Origin: an uncultured Erysipelotrichales bacterium
GTDB taxonomy: Bacteria; Bacillota_I; Bacilli_A; Erysipelotrichales; Coprobacillaceae
Direction: 5' to 3'
NCBI GenBank assembly: GCA_910586805.1
Contig: CAJUJC010000059.1
Coordinates: forward strand, 3,293 to 12,960
DNA length: 9,668 nucleotides
The position numbers and the translations under genes were made by a program. Every line of letters begins with the position of its first letter. The stretch's first letter is position 1. This document shows, one piece after another, positions 1 through 7,126 of the stretch. The notes under the pieces were generated by a model. That model did no database searches and was not told the DNA's origin. It saw only the letters and a program-made list of their open reading frames with translations.

Positions 1-2
1 CA

Positions 3-1808
3 GTTAAATCAACAAATATTATTCAAGCTCAATCACCAAGTTCTCGACTCCACTTATTAAGAGTTAATAATGTACCTGATCATAATACACAATATAAAGA
101 TAATCAAGGTGGATATTCAGGTAATGCCATAGGAACGAAAGAGAATCCTTATGATTTATATTTTTATTATAATAGAGATCGTTATACCATTACATATATG
201 GTAAATGATGAAGAACTTGGAGTATTAGAACTACCATATGGAGCTTTATTAAAGGAAACAAAATATGGATTTAAAAATGATGAAGGAAAATATACTATTC
301 AATATAAAATGAAAAATGATGACCCTATTTTAACTAAAGTATGGACACCTATAAAAAATCAATTGGGACAAATGATTCAACGTGATGTATGTCCTGATAA
401 ATCCCCACAAGGAACAAAACCATGGACATTTCTATATTGGAGTTTGGGACCAGCTGGAACAAGACGTATGACTTGGTCAAATGATACAAAAACTTCTACG
501 ATTGTAGAATCGAATTTACGTCTTTATGCACAATGGGATGCTCCTGAATATAAAATTACATTTGATTGGAATAAAGGTGTTCCTATTGATACAAGTCAAA
601 CAATACCAAAGGAACAAACTTTAAAGGGTGGACAAAGTGTAGCTATTAATGGAATAATTCCAAGACTTATAAGAAATGGATATATCTTAGAAGGTTGGAA
701 AATTTCAAAATGTGATAGTTATCCTCAGTTTGTAGGTAGTGATTATGATTTGAATATGAATATTTATTCAGATATCACTATTCAAGCAAATTGGAAATCT
801 GACAATACAAAAATTACTGATTATTCAGTAAGATATGTAACTATTGAAAATGGTAAAGAAATAGAGATAGCACCAATGAAAACAGTTTATAACTTTTATT
901 ATCAAAATGGAGTAGGGATATGGGAAAAACCTATAAAACCAACATTAAAGGGATATGAAAATTATGTTCCTTTAACACAAAATGAAAGTTTTATTTTAAA
1001 AGAAGAAGCAGAAGAAAATATTCTCACATTTTATTATATAACTTCTCATCAAAAAAGTTATACTGTAAGATATAAAGATTATGATACTCAAAAAGTCGTT
1101 TATACAACAACACCTGTTTTAGGACATTTTTCTGCTTTGATGGTTTATCCAATTCAAAGTGAATGTCAAGTTTTAAATAAATTAGGGTATTATTTAGTAG
1201 GTAATCAAGGACAAGATATAGAAACAATTCTATCTTTAGGTCAAAATATTATATTGAATGATCAAAATCCAAATCAGATTGTTGAATTTTATGTAAAACC
1301 AATATCATATACAATTCATTATTTGGGCTTAGAAGATTATCAAAAACAAAATGGAATTTTAAATAATCAATCTAAATATAAAGTTATTGATAAAAGTTTT
1401 GCCTTAAAAAATCCAAGAAGTTTTACTAAAAATGGTTTAAGATATATTTTTGCAGGATGGAAATTAGCGGATGGGACAAAAGAAATCAATGGAATTGATT
1501 TTAATGGACAAGAAGTCAGTCAAAATGTAGTTATTGAAAAAGGAACGACTGGGCATCTTACATTTATAGCTACATGGAAAATATCTCAAGATCACTTTGA
1601 GGATAAACCACAAGATAAACCTGAAATAAAACAGGAACCAACAAATGATTCAAATAAACCAATAACATCATTACCAGAAACTTCTTCTCAACCAACATCA
1701 CCAAAAACAGGGGATAATACACAAATGATGTTGTGGGTAGGTATGTTATGTATTGGAGGATTAGGATTATTAAGATTAAGAAGAAAGAATAAACAATTTC
1801 ATCATTAA
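3..1808 (+). CDS. Cell-wall-anchored InlB-type repeat surface protein (5' partial)
   Basis: The reading frame is open from base 3, so the gene begins upstream; the first internal ATG at 198 is not a plausible start because the 65 codons before it already read as repeat-protein sequence (YDLYFYYNRDRYTITYM). About 600 residues are visible. They contain segments typical of Listeria-Bacteroides (InlB B) repeats, such as YKITFDWNKG followed by GYILEGWK and ITIQANWK, and RYIFAGWK followed by TFIATWK. A central block (YTVRYKDYDTQKVVY to VEFYVKP) resembles MucBP-like beta modules. A Pro/Glu/Lys/Ser-rich spacer leads to SPKTG at 1698-1712, a hydrophobic segment and the basic tail RLRRKNK, which is the layout of a sortase substrate with a non-canonical first residue. 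It is probably exported, sortase-anchored and adhesive. No catalytic domain is visible. It is closed by its own terminator and appears unrelated to the PTS locus downstream. Confidence 0.88.
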   Translation, partial: VKSTNIIQAQSPSSRLHLLRVNNVPDHNTQYKDNQGGYSGNAIGTKENPYDLYFYYNRDRYTITYMVNDEELGVLELPYGALLKETKYGFKNDEGKYTIQYKMKNDDPILTKVWTPIKNQLGQMIQRDVCPDKSPQGTKPWTFLYWSLGPAGTRRMTWSNDTKTSTIVESNLRLYAQWDAPEYKITFDWNKGVPIDTSQTIPKEQTLKGGQSVAINGIIPRLIRNGYILEGWKISKCDSYPQFVGSDYDLNMNIYSDITIQANWKSDNTKITDYSVRYVTIENGKEIEIAPMKTVYNFYYQNGVGIWEKPIKPTLKGYENYVPLTQNESFILKEEAEENILTFYYITSHQKSYTVRYKDYDTQKVVYTTTPVLGHFSALMVYPIQSECQVLNKLGYYLVGNQGQDIETILSLGQNIILNDQNPNQIVEFYVKPISYTIHYLGLEDYQKQNGILNNQSKYKVIDKSFALKNPRSFTKNGLRYIFAGWKLADGTKEINGIDFNGQEVSQNVVIEKGTTGHLTFIATWKISQDHFEDKPQDKPEIKQEPTNDSNKPITSLPETSSQPTSPKTGDNTQMMLWVGMLCIGGLGLLRLRRKNKQFHH

Positions 1809-1847
1809 TCGATTGTTGTGTTAAAAATGAATATAGTAAAGTCGGAT

Positions 1848-1880
1848 AAGGAGATTCAAAAAATGTCTCCTTTTTCTTTT
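1848..1880 (+). terminator. Rho-independent terminator after the surface-protein gene
   Basis: AAGGAGA (1848-1854) and TCTCCTT (1866-1872) form a 7-bp stem with an 11-nt loop, followed by a T-rich run. It lies 40 bases after the stop codon and separates the surface-protein gene from the PTS locus. Confidence 0.75.
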
Positions 1881-2050
1881 GGTAACAATTCAAAAATATA
1901 ATTATAAGTTATTGTAAAAGATTGACTTCTTTTTTATAAGCTCATTCACATATTTTCTTTATATTTTAAATAAATGTTTTGAAGGAACATTATATATCAT
2001 TATCCTTTACATATTTTGGTTGCTATTATTGGATAATTAAGTATACTATA

Positions 2051-2064
2051 TTTCTATTAGGAAA
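2051..2064. promoter_or_regulatory. Possible degenerate second operator upstream of the regulator gene
   Basis: TTTCTATTAGGAAA contains a perfect right half (TAGGAA) but a compressed or degenerate left half compared with the full operators. It sits about 42 bases, roughly four helical turns, upstream of the full site at 2088-2106. It may be an auxiliary site or chance in AT-rich DNA. Confidence 0.3.
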
Positions 2065-2087
2065 AATAAATCAAAAATCAAGTATTG

Positions 2088-2106
2088 TTTCCTAACTACT
2101 AGGAAA
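2088..2106. promoter_or_regulatory. Operator copy 1 (TTTCCTA-N5-TAGGAAA), regulator promoter
   Basis: This is a perfect 7-bp inverted repeat, TTTCCTA/TAGGAAA, with spacer ACTAC. TAGGAA ends 32 bases before TATAAT at 2138. The same element at the same distance precedes three other transcription units here, which marks it as a shared binding site. By inference it is bound by the PRD regulator it precedes, giving autoregulation. Confidence 0.75.
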
Positions 2107-2134
2107 TGAATATAGATATGAAACAGGAAAAAAA

Positions 2135-2143
2135 TGTTATAAT
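2135..2143 (+). promoter_or_regulatory. Extended -10 promoter of the regulator-RDD operon
   Basis: TGTTATAAT is a perfect -10 with an upstream TG extension. At 17-nt spacing the -35 position reads GATATG, which is not consensus. Transcription would start near 2150, giving a leader of only about 14 bases. The weak -35 and adjacent operator suggest dependence on an activator. Confidence 0.7.
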
Positions 2144-2163
2144 ACTAACGAAAGTAGGGAAAA

Positions 2164-4080
2164 ATGATGCTTAATAAAAGACAAGAGAGAATTATTTCTA
2201 TATTTAATGAAAATAAAGAATGGATAACAGGAAAAGAATTATCAAGACTATTAGGAGTATCTGATCGAACAATACGTTCGGATATTGATACAATTAATAA
2301 GCATTTTTCTAATGAATTGATTCAATCTAACATTAGATTGGGTTATTCCTTAGATGTGGAAAAATATAATCAATTATATGTTGAAGAAGATGATATTCCT
2401 CAAACACCAGCACAAAGATGTACATATTTAATGCAACAATTATTAATTCATGAAGATGGAATTAATTTAACATTTTTACAAGAAGATATATATGTAAGTG
2501 GCTATTCTATTGAAAATGATATTAAACGAGTCAGGAAGACATTAGAAAAATATGACACACTCAAACTTGTTCGTTCTAAGAATTATATTTATTTAAAAGG
2601 AAATGAAATTGATAAAAGGAAATTGTATAAAGATTTGTTGTCAGATGAAACTCAGGGAAATTTCTTAAACTTAAATAAATTAGCAATGTTTTATAAAGAT
2701 TTTGATTTAATTCAGGTTACAGATGTGTTAATACGTATTTTAAAAGAACATCATTATAATATAAAAGAATCAATGTTTCCTATGCTTATTTTACATATTG
2801 GTATTAGTATTGAAAGAATGCTTAATTATCAATTTTATAAAACAGATATAAGAAATGATGAATTGATTGCAAGTGAAGAATATAAAATAGCAAAAGAATA
2901 TTATGAAAAGTTGCAAGATCTTCTTTCTTTAGAATTGCGTGAAGATGAAATATGTTTATTAGCATTATTAATTTCAAATAAAAGTGGACAGTATCAACCT
3001 CATCATATCCAAATTGATGAAAATAGTATTGATATTCAAGAATTAATTCAAGAAGTTGTTATGCCAATAGAAAAAAAGCTTCACATTCATTTTCATGAAG
3101 ATGAAGACTTTATGTCAGGACTAAAAATGCATTTACAAGGTCTTGTTGATAGATATAAACAAAATATTAATGCTGATAATTTATTTGTGCATGAAATAAA
3201 GAAGAATTATCCTTTGGTTTTTGAAATGGGTGTATCAGTAGGAAAAACATTAGAAGAAAGTTTAAATATTACGATTAATGAATCAGAAATGGGATTTATT
3301 GCTTTGCATTTTGGTGCAGCTTATGAGCGTTTAAACCGCAATAATAAATTTAAAGCAGTTATGATTATTCCGTATAATCAAAGTTTTTCTTCGCTTGGAA
3401 GAAAGAAGTTGGAAAGTATGTTTAGTGAAAGATTAGAAATATTGGATACTTTCAATATCTTCGAAGAAGCAAAGGTTTTAGCTTTAAATCCAGATTTACT
3501 GATTACAACAATACCACTTTCTCATGATTTGGATATTCTTACAATTCAGGTGAGTATGTTTATAAATAATGAAGATGAATCATTGATATTCCAATCACTT
3601 GCAAAATTAGAAAGAAAGAGATTTCAAAATGTTTTTAATCAAAAAATATCACAGCTCATTAATGAAGATTATTTCTATATGAATTTAGATTTGAAAGATT
3701 CGACTGAAGTTATTGAATATTTGTGTGATCGTTTGTATGAGGGTGGAGTTGTTAATAAGTTCTTTAAAAAGGGTGTATTGAAAAGAGAAGAAATGTCTCC
3801 TACATCATTTATTTATTCGTTTGCAACACCTCATTCTTTTGGAGATTATGTTAATATTCCAACAATATCAGTTGCCTTGTTAAAAAATCCTATTGATTGG
3901 GGAGCATATAAGGTTAAACTTGTTATTTTATTGGCTATCAATGAAGAAGATCATGAAACATTAAAAATATTTTTTGATTGGTTAAGTCAGGCTATTGGGG
4001 AAGTTGGGCATTTTTCAAGTCTATTAGAATCAAAAAATTATCAAGATTTTATTAAAAAAATAATTAAGGAGAAAAAGTAA
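2164..4080 (+). CDS. PRD/PTS-domain transcriptional activator (MtlR/LicR/FrvR type)
   Basis: This 638-residue cytoplasmic regulator is probably controlled by PTS phosphorylation. Visible domains: an HTH_11-type DNA-binding domain at about 5-60, a second Mga-like HTH at about 82-150, PRD1 at about 165-275 (His211 in LILHIGISIERM), PRD2 at about 290-392 (His323 and His382 in FIALHFGAAYER), an EIIB-like segment at about 396-485, and an EIIA-Fru/Mtl-like domain at about 490-635 with His557 in FATPH. The usual EIIB phospho-Cys is absent (IIPYNQS) and the second PRD1 His position reads Leu269 (LLALLI). Control therefore probably rests on His211, the PRD2 histidines and His557. A second ATG at 2167 is better spaced from the weak AGGGA ribosome site and may be the true start. 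The DNA-binding architecture, not an RNA-binding CAT domain, indicates an activator that probably binds the four TTTCCTA/TAGGAA operators here. Confidence 0.92.
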   Translation: MMLNKRQERIISIFNENKEWITGKELSRLLGVSDRTIRSDIDTINKHFSNELIQSNIRLGYSLDVEKYNQLYVEEDDIPQTPAQRCTYLMQQLLIHEDGINLTFLQEDIYVSGYSIENDIKRVRKTLEKYDTLKLVRSKNYIYLKGNEIDKRKLYKDLLSDETQGNFLNLNKLAMFYKDFDLIQVTDVLIRILKEHHYNIKESMFPMLILHIGISIERMLNYQFYKTDIRNDELIASEEYKIAKEYYEKLQDLLSLELREDEICLLALLISNKSGQYQPHHIQIDENSIDIQELIQEVVMPIEKKLHIHFHEDEDFMSGLKMHLQGLVDRYKQNINADNLFVHEIKKNYPLVFEMGVSVGKTLEESLNITINESEMGFIALHFGAAYERLNRNNKFKAVMIIPYNQSFSSLGRKKLESMFSERLEILDTFNIFEEAKVLALNPDLLITTIPLSHDLDILTIQVSMFINNEDESLIFQSLAKLERKRFQNVFNQKISQLINEDYFYMNLDLKDSTEVIEYLCDRLYEGGVVNKFFKKGVLKREEMSPTSFIYSFATPHSFGDYVNIPTISVALLKNPIDWGAYKVKLVILLAINEEDHETLKIFFDWLSQAIGEVGHFSSLLESKNYQDFIKKIIKEKK

Positions 4081-4682
4081 TGAAGAAATTAAAAATAAAC
4101 TCAAATATAGTGAGTCAACCAATCGTAGAGTCTCAACAAACAACTGTTAATAATTTTAAAAGATTATTAGCCTATGTTATTGATTGGTATGTAGCAAGTA
4201 TGTTAGCAGGAATCCCTATTGTTTTGACTTATTCAATTTTCTTTAAAAACTTAACAATTACTCAAGAGTTATCTCAATTGCCTGTTCCTTATTGTTATAT
4301 TGTTGGGATTATTTCTATACTTGTTTATCTTGCTTATTTTATTGTTATACCTATGAAAATGTATCATGGACAAACATTTGGAAAAAGAATTATGGATATT
4401 AAAATTGTTAAAGATGATGGAAGTGATGTGGATTGGATGACTCTTTTTAAACGTGAAGTTATTGGAGTTATGCTTGTTGAGGGATATATTGCAGCAAGTT
4501 CAAGTTTTTTACATCAAATGATTTGTTTGTTTGTTGGTCATGATTTGAATCAATTCTTTGTTTATGGATATGGAATTATAACTATTTTATCTATTGTGTG
4601 TGCGTGTGCTTCACCAAAGAGAAAAATGTTTCATGATATGATAGCCAAGACACAATTGGTTATTTATAAGGAAAGTGTGTAA
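4080..4682 (+). CDS. RDD-family membrane protein
   Basis: This 200-residue integral membrane protein has RDD-family marks: FKRLLAYVIDW with Arg28 and Asp35 entering the first membrane segment, GQTFGKRIMDIKIV in the middle loop, and KRKMFHDMIAKTQLV near the end. Hydrophobic segments lie near residues 31-54, 70-92, 128-153 and 162-178. The molecular role of most RDD proteins is uncertain; some have been linked to ion transport. Its ATG shares one base with the regulator's stop codon (TAATG), and AAGGAG lies within the end of the regulator gene, so the two are probably translationally coupled. The coupling suggests a role with the regulator or PTS, for example in membrane sensing, but nothing in the sequence proves it. 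No terminator other than the operator-like palindrome separates it from EIIC. Confidence 0.88.
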   Translation: MKKLKINSNIVSQPIVESQQTTVNNFKRLLAYVIDWYVASMLAGIPIVLTYSIFFKNLTITQELSQLPVPYCYIVGIISILVYLAYFIVIPMKMYHGQTFGKRIMDIKIVKDDGSDVDWMTLFKREVIGVMLVEGYIAASSSFLHQMICLFVGHDLNQFFVYGYGIITILSIVCACASPKRKMFHDMIAKTQLVIYKESV

Positions 4683-4701
4683 TTTCCTATATGTTAGGAA
4701 G
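4683..4701. promoter_or_regulatory. Operator copy 2 (TTTCCTA-N5-TAGGAA), EIIC promoter
   Basis: TTTCCTA/TAGGAAG with spacer TATGT starts one base after the RDD stop codon. TAGGAA ends 33 bases before TATAAT at 4734. A T-run follows (TCTTTTT), so the RNA could also fold as a weak terminator. Two of the four copies lack such a run, which favours a protein-binding site. Confidence 0.75.
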
Positions 4702-4730
4702 TCTTTTTAGAAAAATGTTTAAATAGGCTT

Positions 4731-4739
4731 TGCTATAAT
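4731..4739 (+). promoter_or_regulatory. Extended -10 promoter of the EIIC gene
   Basis: TGCTATAAT is a perfect extended -10. The -35 position at 17-nt spacing reads AAAAAT. Transcription should start near 4746. The ATG at 4738 overlaps this -10 box and so cannot be the translation start. Confidence 0.72.
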
Positions 4740-4767
4740 GTGGATAGTTAGAAGAGGAGGAAAAAAT

Positions 4768-6132
4768 ATGTTTAATAAACTTGAAGGTATATTAATGCCG
4801 ATAGCTGATAAGCTTGGGAAAAATAGAGTATTAATTGCCATTCGTGATGGATTTTTAATTTCAACTCCATTACTTATTGTTGGATCAATTTTCTTATTGA
4901 TTGCAAACTTTCCTATTCCTGGATGGAGTGAAACAATTGCAAGTTTTGCAGGGGAAGGCTGGGAAGCTTGGTTTACGAATGTTTCAAGAGCAACATTTAA
5001 TTTAACAGGGCTATTAACTTGTCTTGGAACAGGGTATGCGTTTGCAAGAGAACTAAAAGGGGATAAGATTCAAGGAGCAGTTGTTTCTTTGGTTGCATTT
5101 GTTATCTTAACAAATACAAGAATTGGATCAATTCCTGGGGTTATTTTGGAAGAAGGTAGTATCGCTGCTGAAAATGGAATTGATGGATTAGCATTCCAAT
5201 TCATTGGAGCAGATGGTATCTTTATGGGACTTGTATGTTCATTGCTTTCAGTGTTAATCTTTACATGGGTTTATAAAAAGGGATGGACAATTAAAATGCC
5301 TAAAGGTGTACCACCAGCAGTTGCTGATTCATTTGCTGCATTAGTACCAAGTGCATTTGTTATGACAATATTCTTTGTGGCACGTATTCTTTTTGGGATG
5401 ACTTCATTTGAAACCGCACATCAATTTGTGCTTGAAATTTTACAAACACCATTAAAAGGTATGGGTGATACTTTAGCAGCTAATGCTATCTATTCATTTG
5501 CATGTACATTCTTATGGTTCTTTGGTATCAATGGTCCAGCAGTCGCTAACTCAGTTTATTTCATTGGAAATGTATTAACAATTGAACAATTGGCTGCATT
5601 TGAAGCTGGAAAAGCTTTACCATATATCTTTACAAATCCATTCTCTAATTTCTTTTGTAACTTTGGAGGTGGAGGTTCAACACTTTCACTTGTTATTGTG
5701 ATGTTATTATTCTGTAAATCACAACGTATTAGACAATTAGGAAAATTAAGTATTGTACCAGGTATTTTTGGAATTAATGAACCAATTATCTTTGGATTAC
5801 CAGTTGTTTTAAACCCAATTATTGCTATTCCATTTATCTTAGTACCAATGATGAATCTATTCTTATCTTATTTTGCAACATTATGGGAAATTATTCCTAG
5901 AACAACAGGAGTTAACTTACCATGGACAACACCAATTGGTTTTTCAGGATGGTTATCAACAGGATCTCCAATGGCTTCAATTTGGCAATTCTTCTTATTA
6001 TTCTTAGGTTGCTGTGTTTATTTCCCATTTATCAAAGCTTTAGATAAACAATATTTAAAAGAAGAAATGGAAGCATCAGATGATATAGAAGAAGAGATTT
6101 CATTTGATGACTTAGATTTTGATGATTTATAA
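4768..6132 (+). CDS. PTS Lac/cellobiose-family EIIC permease
   Basis: This 454-residue membrane component of a sugar phosphotransferase system would translocate the substrate while EIIB phosphorylates it. It opens with LEGILMPIADKLGKNRVLIAIRDGF, typical of CelB/ChbC-type EIIC, and carries the family signature GINEPIIFGLP (residues 335-345, Glu338) before a conserved NPIIAIPF. About ten hydrophobic segments are evident. The start at 4768 is chosen because AGAGGAGG at 4753-4760 is correctly spaced; the upstream in-frame ATG at 4738 lies inside the -10 box. The C-terminus is an unusual Asp/Glu-rich tail after the last membrane segment. The gene stands alone between its own operator-promoter and a terminator, with EIIB in the next unit. 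The substrate cannot be read from sequence; beta-glucosides, chitobiose or another glycoconjugate are possible. Confidence 0.93.
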   Translation: MFNKLEGILMPIADKLGKNRVLIAIRDGFLISTPLLIVGSIFLLIANFPIPGWSETIASFAGEGWEAWFTNVSRATFNLTGLLTCLGTGYAFARELKGDKIQGAVVSLVAFVILTNTRIGSIPGVILEEGSIAAENGIDGLAFQFIGADGIFMGLVCSLLSVLIFTWVYKKGWTIKMPKGVPPAVADSFAALVPSAFVMTIFFVARILFGMTSFETAHQFVLEILQTPLKGMGDTLAANAIYSFACTFLWFFGINGPAVANSVYFIGNVLTIEQLAAFEAGKALPYIFTNPFSNFFCNFGGGGSTLSLVIVMLLFCKSQRIRQLGKLSIVPGIFGINEPIIFGLPVVLNPIIAIPFILVPMMNLFLSYFATLWEIIPRTTGVNLPWTTPIGFSGWLSTGSPMASIWQFFLLFLGCCVYFPFIKALDKQYLKEEMEASDDIEEEISFDDLDFDDL

Positions 6133-6140
6133 AAAGAAGT

Positions 6141-6170
6141 AGACAATTCAAATGAATTGTCTTTTTGTTT
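6141..6170 (+). terminator. Rho-independent terminator after EIIC
   Basis: AGACAATTC (6141-6149) and GAATTGTCT (6154-6162) form a perfect 9-bp stem with a 4-base loop, followed by a T-rich run. It lies 8 bases after the EIIC stop and separates EIIC from EIIB transcription. Confidence 0.85.
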
Positions 6171-6195
6171 ATGATATAATGAAAAACACAAATGA

Positions 6196-6213
6196 TTTCC
6201 TAATGCTAGGAAG
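6196..6213. promoter_or_regulatory. Operator copy 3 (TTTCCTA-N4-TAGGAA), EIIB promoter
   Basis: TTTCCTA/TAGGAAG with spacer ATGC. TAGGAA ends 32 bases before TATAAT at 6245. It follows a separate strong terminator, so it is not needed as one. Confidence 0.77.
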
Positions 6214-6244
6214 AGTTTTTGAAAAATAAAAGTTACATATTTTG

Positions 6245-6250
6245 TATAAT
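6245..6250 (+). promoter_or_regulatory. -10 box of the EIIB-GrdB-like operon
   Basis: A perfect TATAAT. The -35 position at 17-nt spacing reads AAAAAT. Transcription would start near 6257, leaving a leader of about 11 bases, so the ribosome binding purines (AGGAAGG) lie at the extreme 5' end of the mRNA. Confidence 0.68.
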
Positions 6251-6267
6251 AAGGGAGGAAGGTAGAA

Positions 6268-6624
6268 ATGAAGAAGATATATTTATTATGCAGTCAGGGA
6301 ATGTCAACAAGTTTACTTGCTTCGATGATGCAAGATTGTGCGAATCAGCATAAGCTACCCATAGAGATTATTGCTTATCCCCATGGAAAACTCCCAAGTA
6401 TTATTGAAAAACAATCATTACCTGATGCTATTCTTCTTGGACCTCAAGTGAAATATTTGTTAGAAGAGACAAGAGAAAGGTTTGAGGATTTGCGTATTCC
6501 TATTTTATTAATTAATCAAGATGATTATGGTATGTTGAATAGTGAAAAAATACTCAAAAGGACTCTTATAGCAATGAAAGAAAATAAGGAGAAGAGAAAT
6601 CATGAAAGTATTGATGATATTTGA
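6268..6624 (+). CDS. PTS Lac/cellobiose-family EIIB
   Basis: This 118-residue cytoplasmic phosphocarrier takes phosphate from an EIIA and passes it to the sugar carried by EIIC. The N-terminal phospho-site is clear: KKIYLLCSQGMSTSLL, with Cys8 as the phosphorylated residue and the loop typical of Lac/cellobiose EIIB. A second conserved region, DAILLGPQVKYLL, follows in the middle. The length is only slightly above the usual 100-110 residues, the excess being a charged tail that overlaps the next gene by 23 bases. The start at 6268 is preceded by purine-rich AGGGAGGAAGG. It is the likely partner of the EIIC at 4768. No EIIA of the Lac/cellobiose type is in the window, so phosphate must come from an EIIA encoded elsewhere. 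Confidence 0.93.
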   Translation: MKKIYLLCSQGMSTSLLASMMQDCANQHKLPIEIIAYPHGKLPSIIEKQSLPDAILLGPQVKYLLEETRERFEDLRIPILLINQDDYGMLNSEKILKRTLIAMKENKEKRNHESIDDI

Positions 6625-7126
6625 TCAAACACAAGCTGGATTAGGTGGAAAAGAAAGTGCAGAATTACCACTAGGTGGAAAGATGATGGCTATTGGATCA
6701 TGTAATATGTTTGAAAGACAAGTTAAAGATGCAGGTGGTAAGATTATTGGAACTTTATATTGTGGGAATCAAACATTTATGAATGATCCTGATACTGTAT
6801 CAAAAAAATTGGCAGCAATGGTTAAGAAAATTAAACCTGATGTTGTTATTTGTGGACCATGTTTTAATTATGGGGAATATGGGATTATGGCAGCACATAC
6901 TGCTCAAGTGATAAATGAACATACTGATATTCCTTCATTTGCTATCATGTCACAGGAATGTGAAAAGGCAATTGCTGATTATAAAGATAAAGTTCATATT
7001 TTAAAAATGCCTAAAAAAGGTGGTACAGGTTTAAATCAAGCTTTAAATCAAATGGTTATGTTTGCAAAGATGCTAGTTGAAAAACAAGACGTTAATGAAT
7101 TTGTTAAAGAACATGGTTATTTATAA
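6602..7126 (+). CDS. Stand-alone GrdB N-terminal-domain-like protein
   Basis: This 174-residue soluble protein resembles the N-terminal part of GrdB, the substrate-specific component B of glycine/betaine/sarcosine reductase. Matching landmarks in order: FDQTQAGLGGKESAELP (GrdB: QFF-GIGGEEKA), GTLYCGNQTF (GrdB: T-iCGDnyF), KPDVVICGPCFNYGEYG (GrdB: kPD-AGPAFNAGRYG), then a C-terminal EHGYL like the GrdB GYi-rG boundary. GrdB is roughly 430 residues and has a C-terminal half with the catalytic selenocysteine; that half is missing, and no in-frame TGA is present. It is therefore unlikely to perform the full reductase reaction. Cysteines at 34, 54, 84, 87 (CGPC) and 120 could serve redox or metal chemistry. 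The start is supported by AAGGAG at 6586-6591, and the overlap with EIIB indicates coupled expression. Its biochemical role is unknown. The family call rests on remembered motifs, not a search. Confidence 0.75.
   Translation: MKVLMIFDQTQAGLGGKESAELPLGGKMMAIGSCNMFERQVKDAGGKIIGTLYCGNQTFMNDPDTVSKKLAAMVKKIKPDVVICGPCFNYGEYGIMAAHTAQVINEHTDIPSFAIMSQECEKAIADYKDKVHILKMPKKGGTGLNQALNQMVMFAKMLVEKQDVNEFVKEHGYL

Larger units (their letters stand above)
1809..2163. other. 355-base intergenic region
   Basis: This is a very AT-rich gap. It holds the terminator at 1848-1880 and, in its last 115 bases, a possible half-operator (2051-2064), a full operator (2088-2106) and the -10 box of the regulator gene (2138-2143). 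Between about 1885 and 2045 I see no convincing ORF, RNA gene or repeat. TTGACT at 1922 has no -10 box at proper spacing. Confidence 0.6.

Noticed and set aside
198..200. ATG at 198 as the start of the surface protein
   Set aside because: The frame is open to the window edge with matching repeat-protein sequence and there is no ribosome site before 198, so the gene is 5' truncated by the window.
1024..1893. Two minus-strand ORFs (1024-1227 and 1570-1893)
   Set aside because: They are antisense to the surface-protein gene, of low-complexity composition, and show no ribosome site or recognisable family.
4683..4710. Operator copies 2 and 3 read as terminators because a T-run follows
   Set aside because: Copies 1 and 4 have no T-run, copy 3 follows a separate strong terminator, the stems are short and AT-rich, and fixed spacing to the -10 boxes fits protein binding better. 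A secondary terminator role for copy 2 remains possible.
4738..4767. Earlier in-frame ATG for the EIIC gene, adding ten residues
   Set aside because: This ATG overlaps the TATAAT -10 box and has no ribosome site; AGAGGAGG followed by ATG at 4768 is clearly better.
6172..6180. TGATATAAT upstream of operator copy 3 as a second EIIB promoter
   Set aside because: It has no -35 and lies upstream of the operator just after a terminator; AT-rich DNA easily yields such a match. Not excluded, but unsupported.
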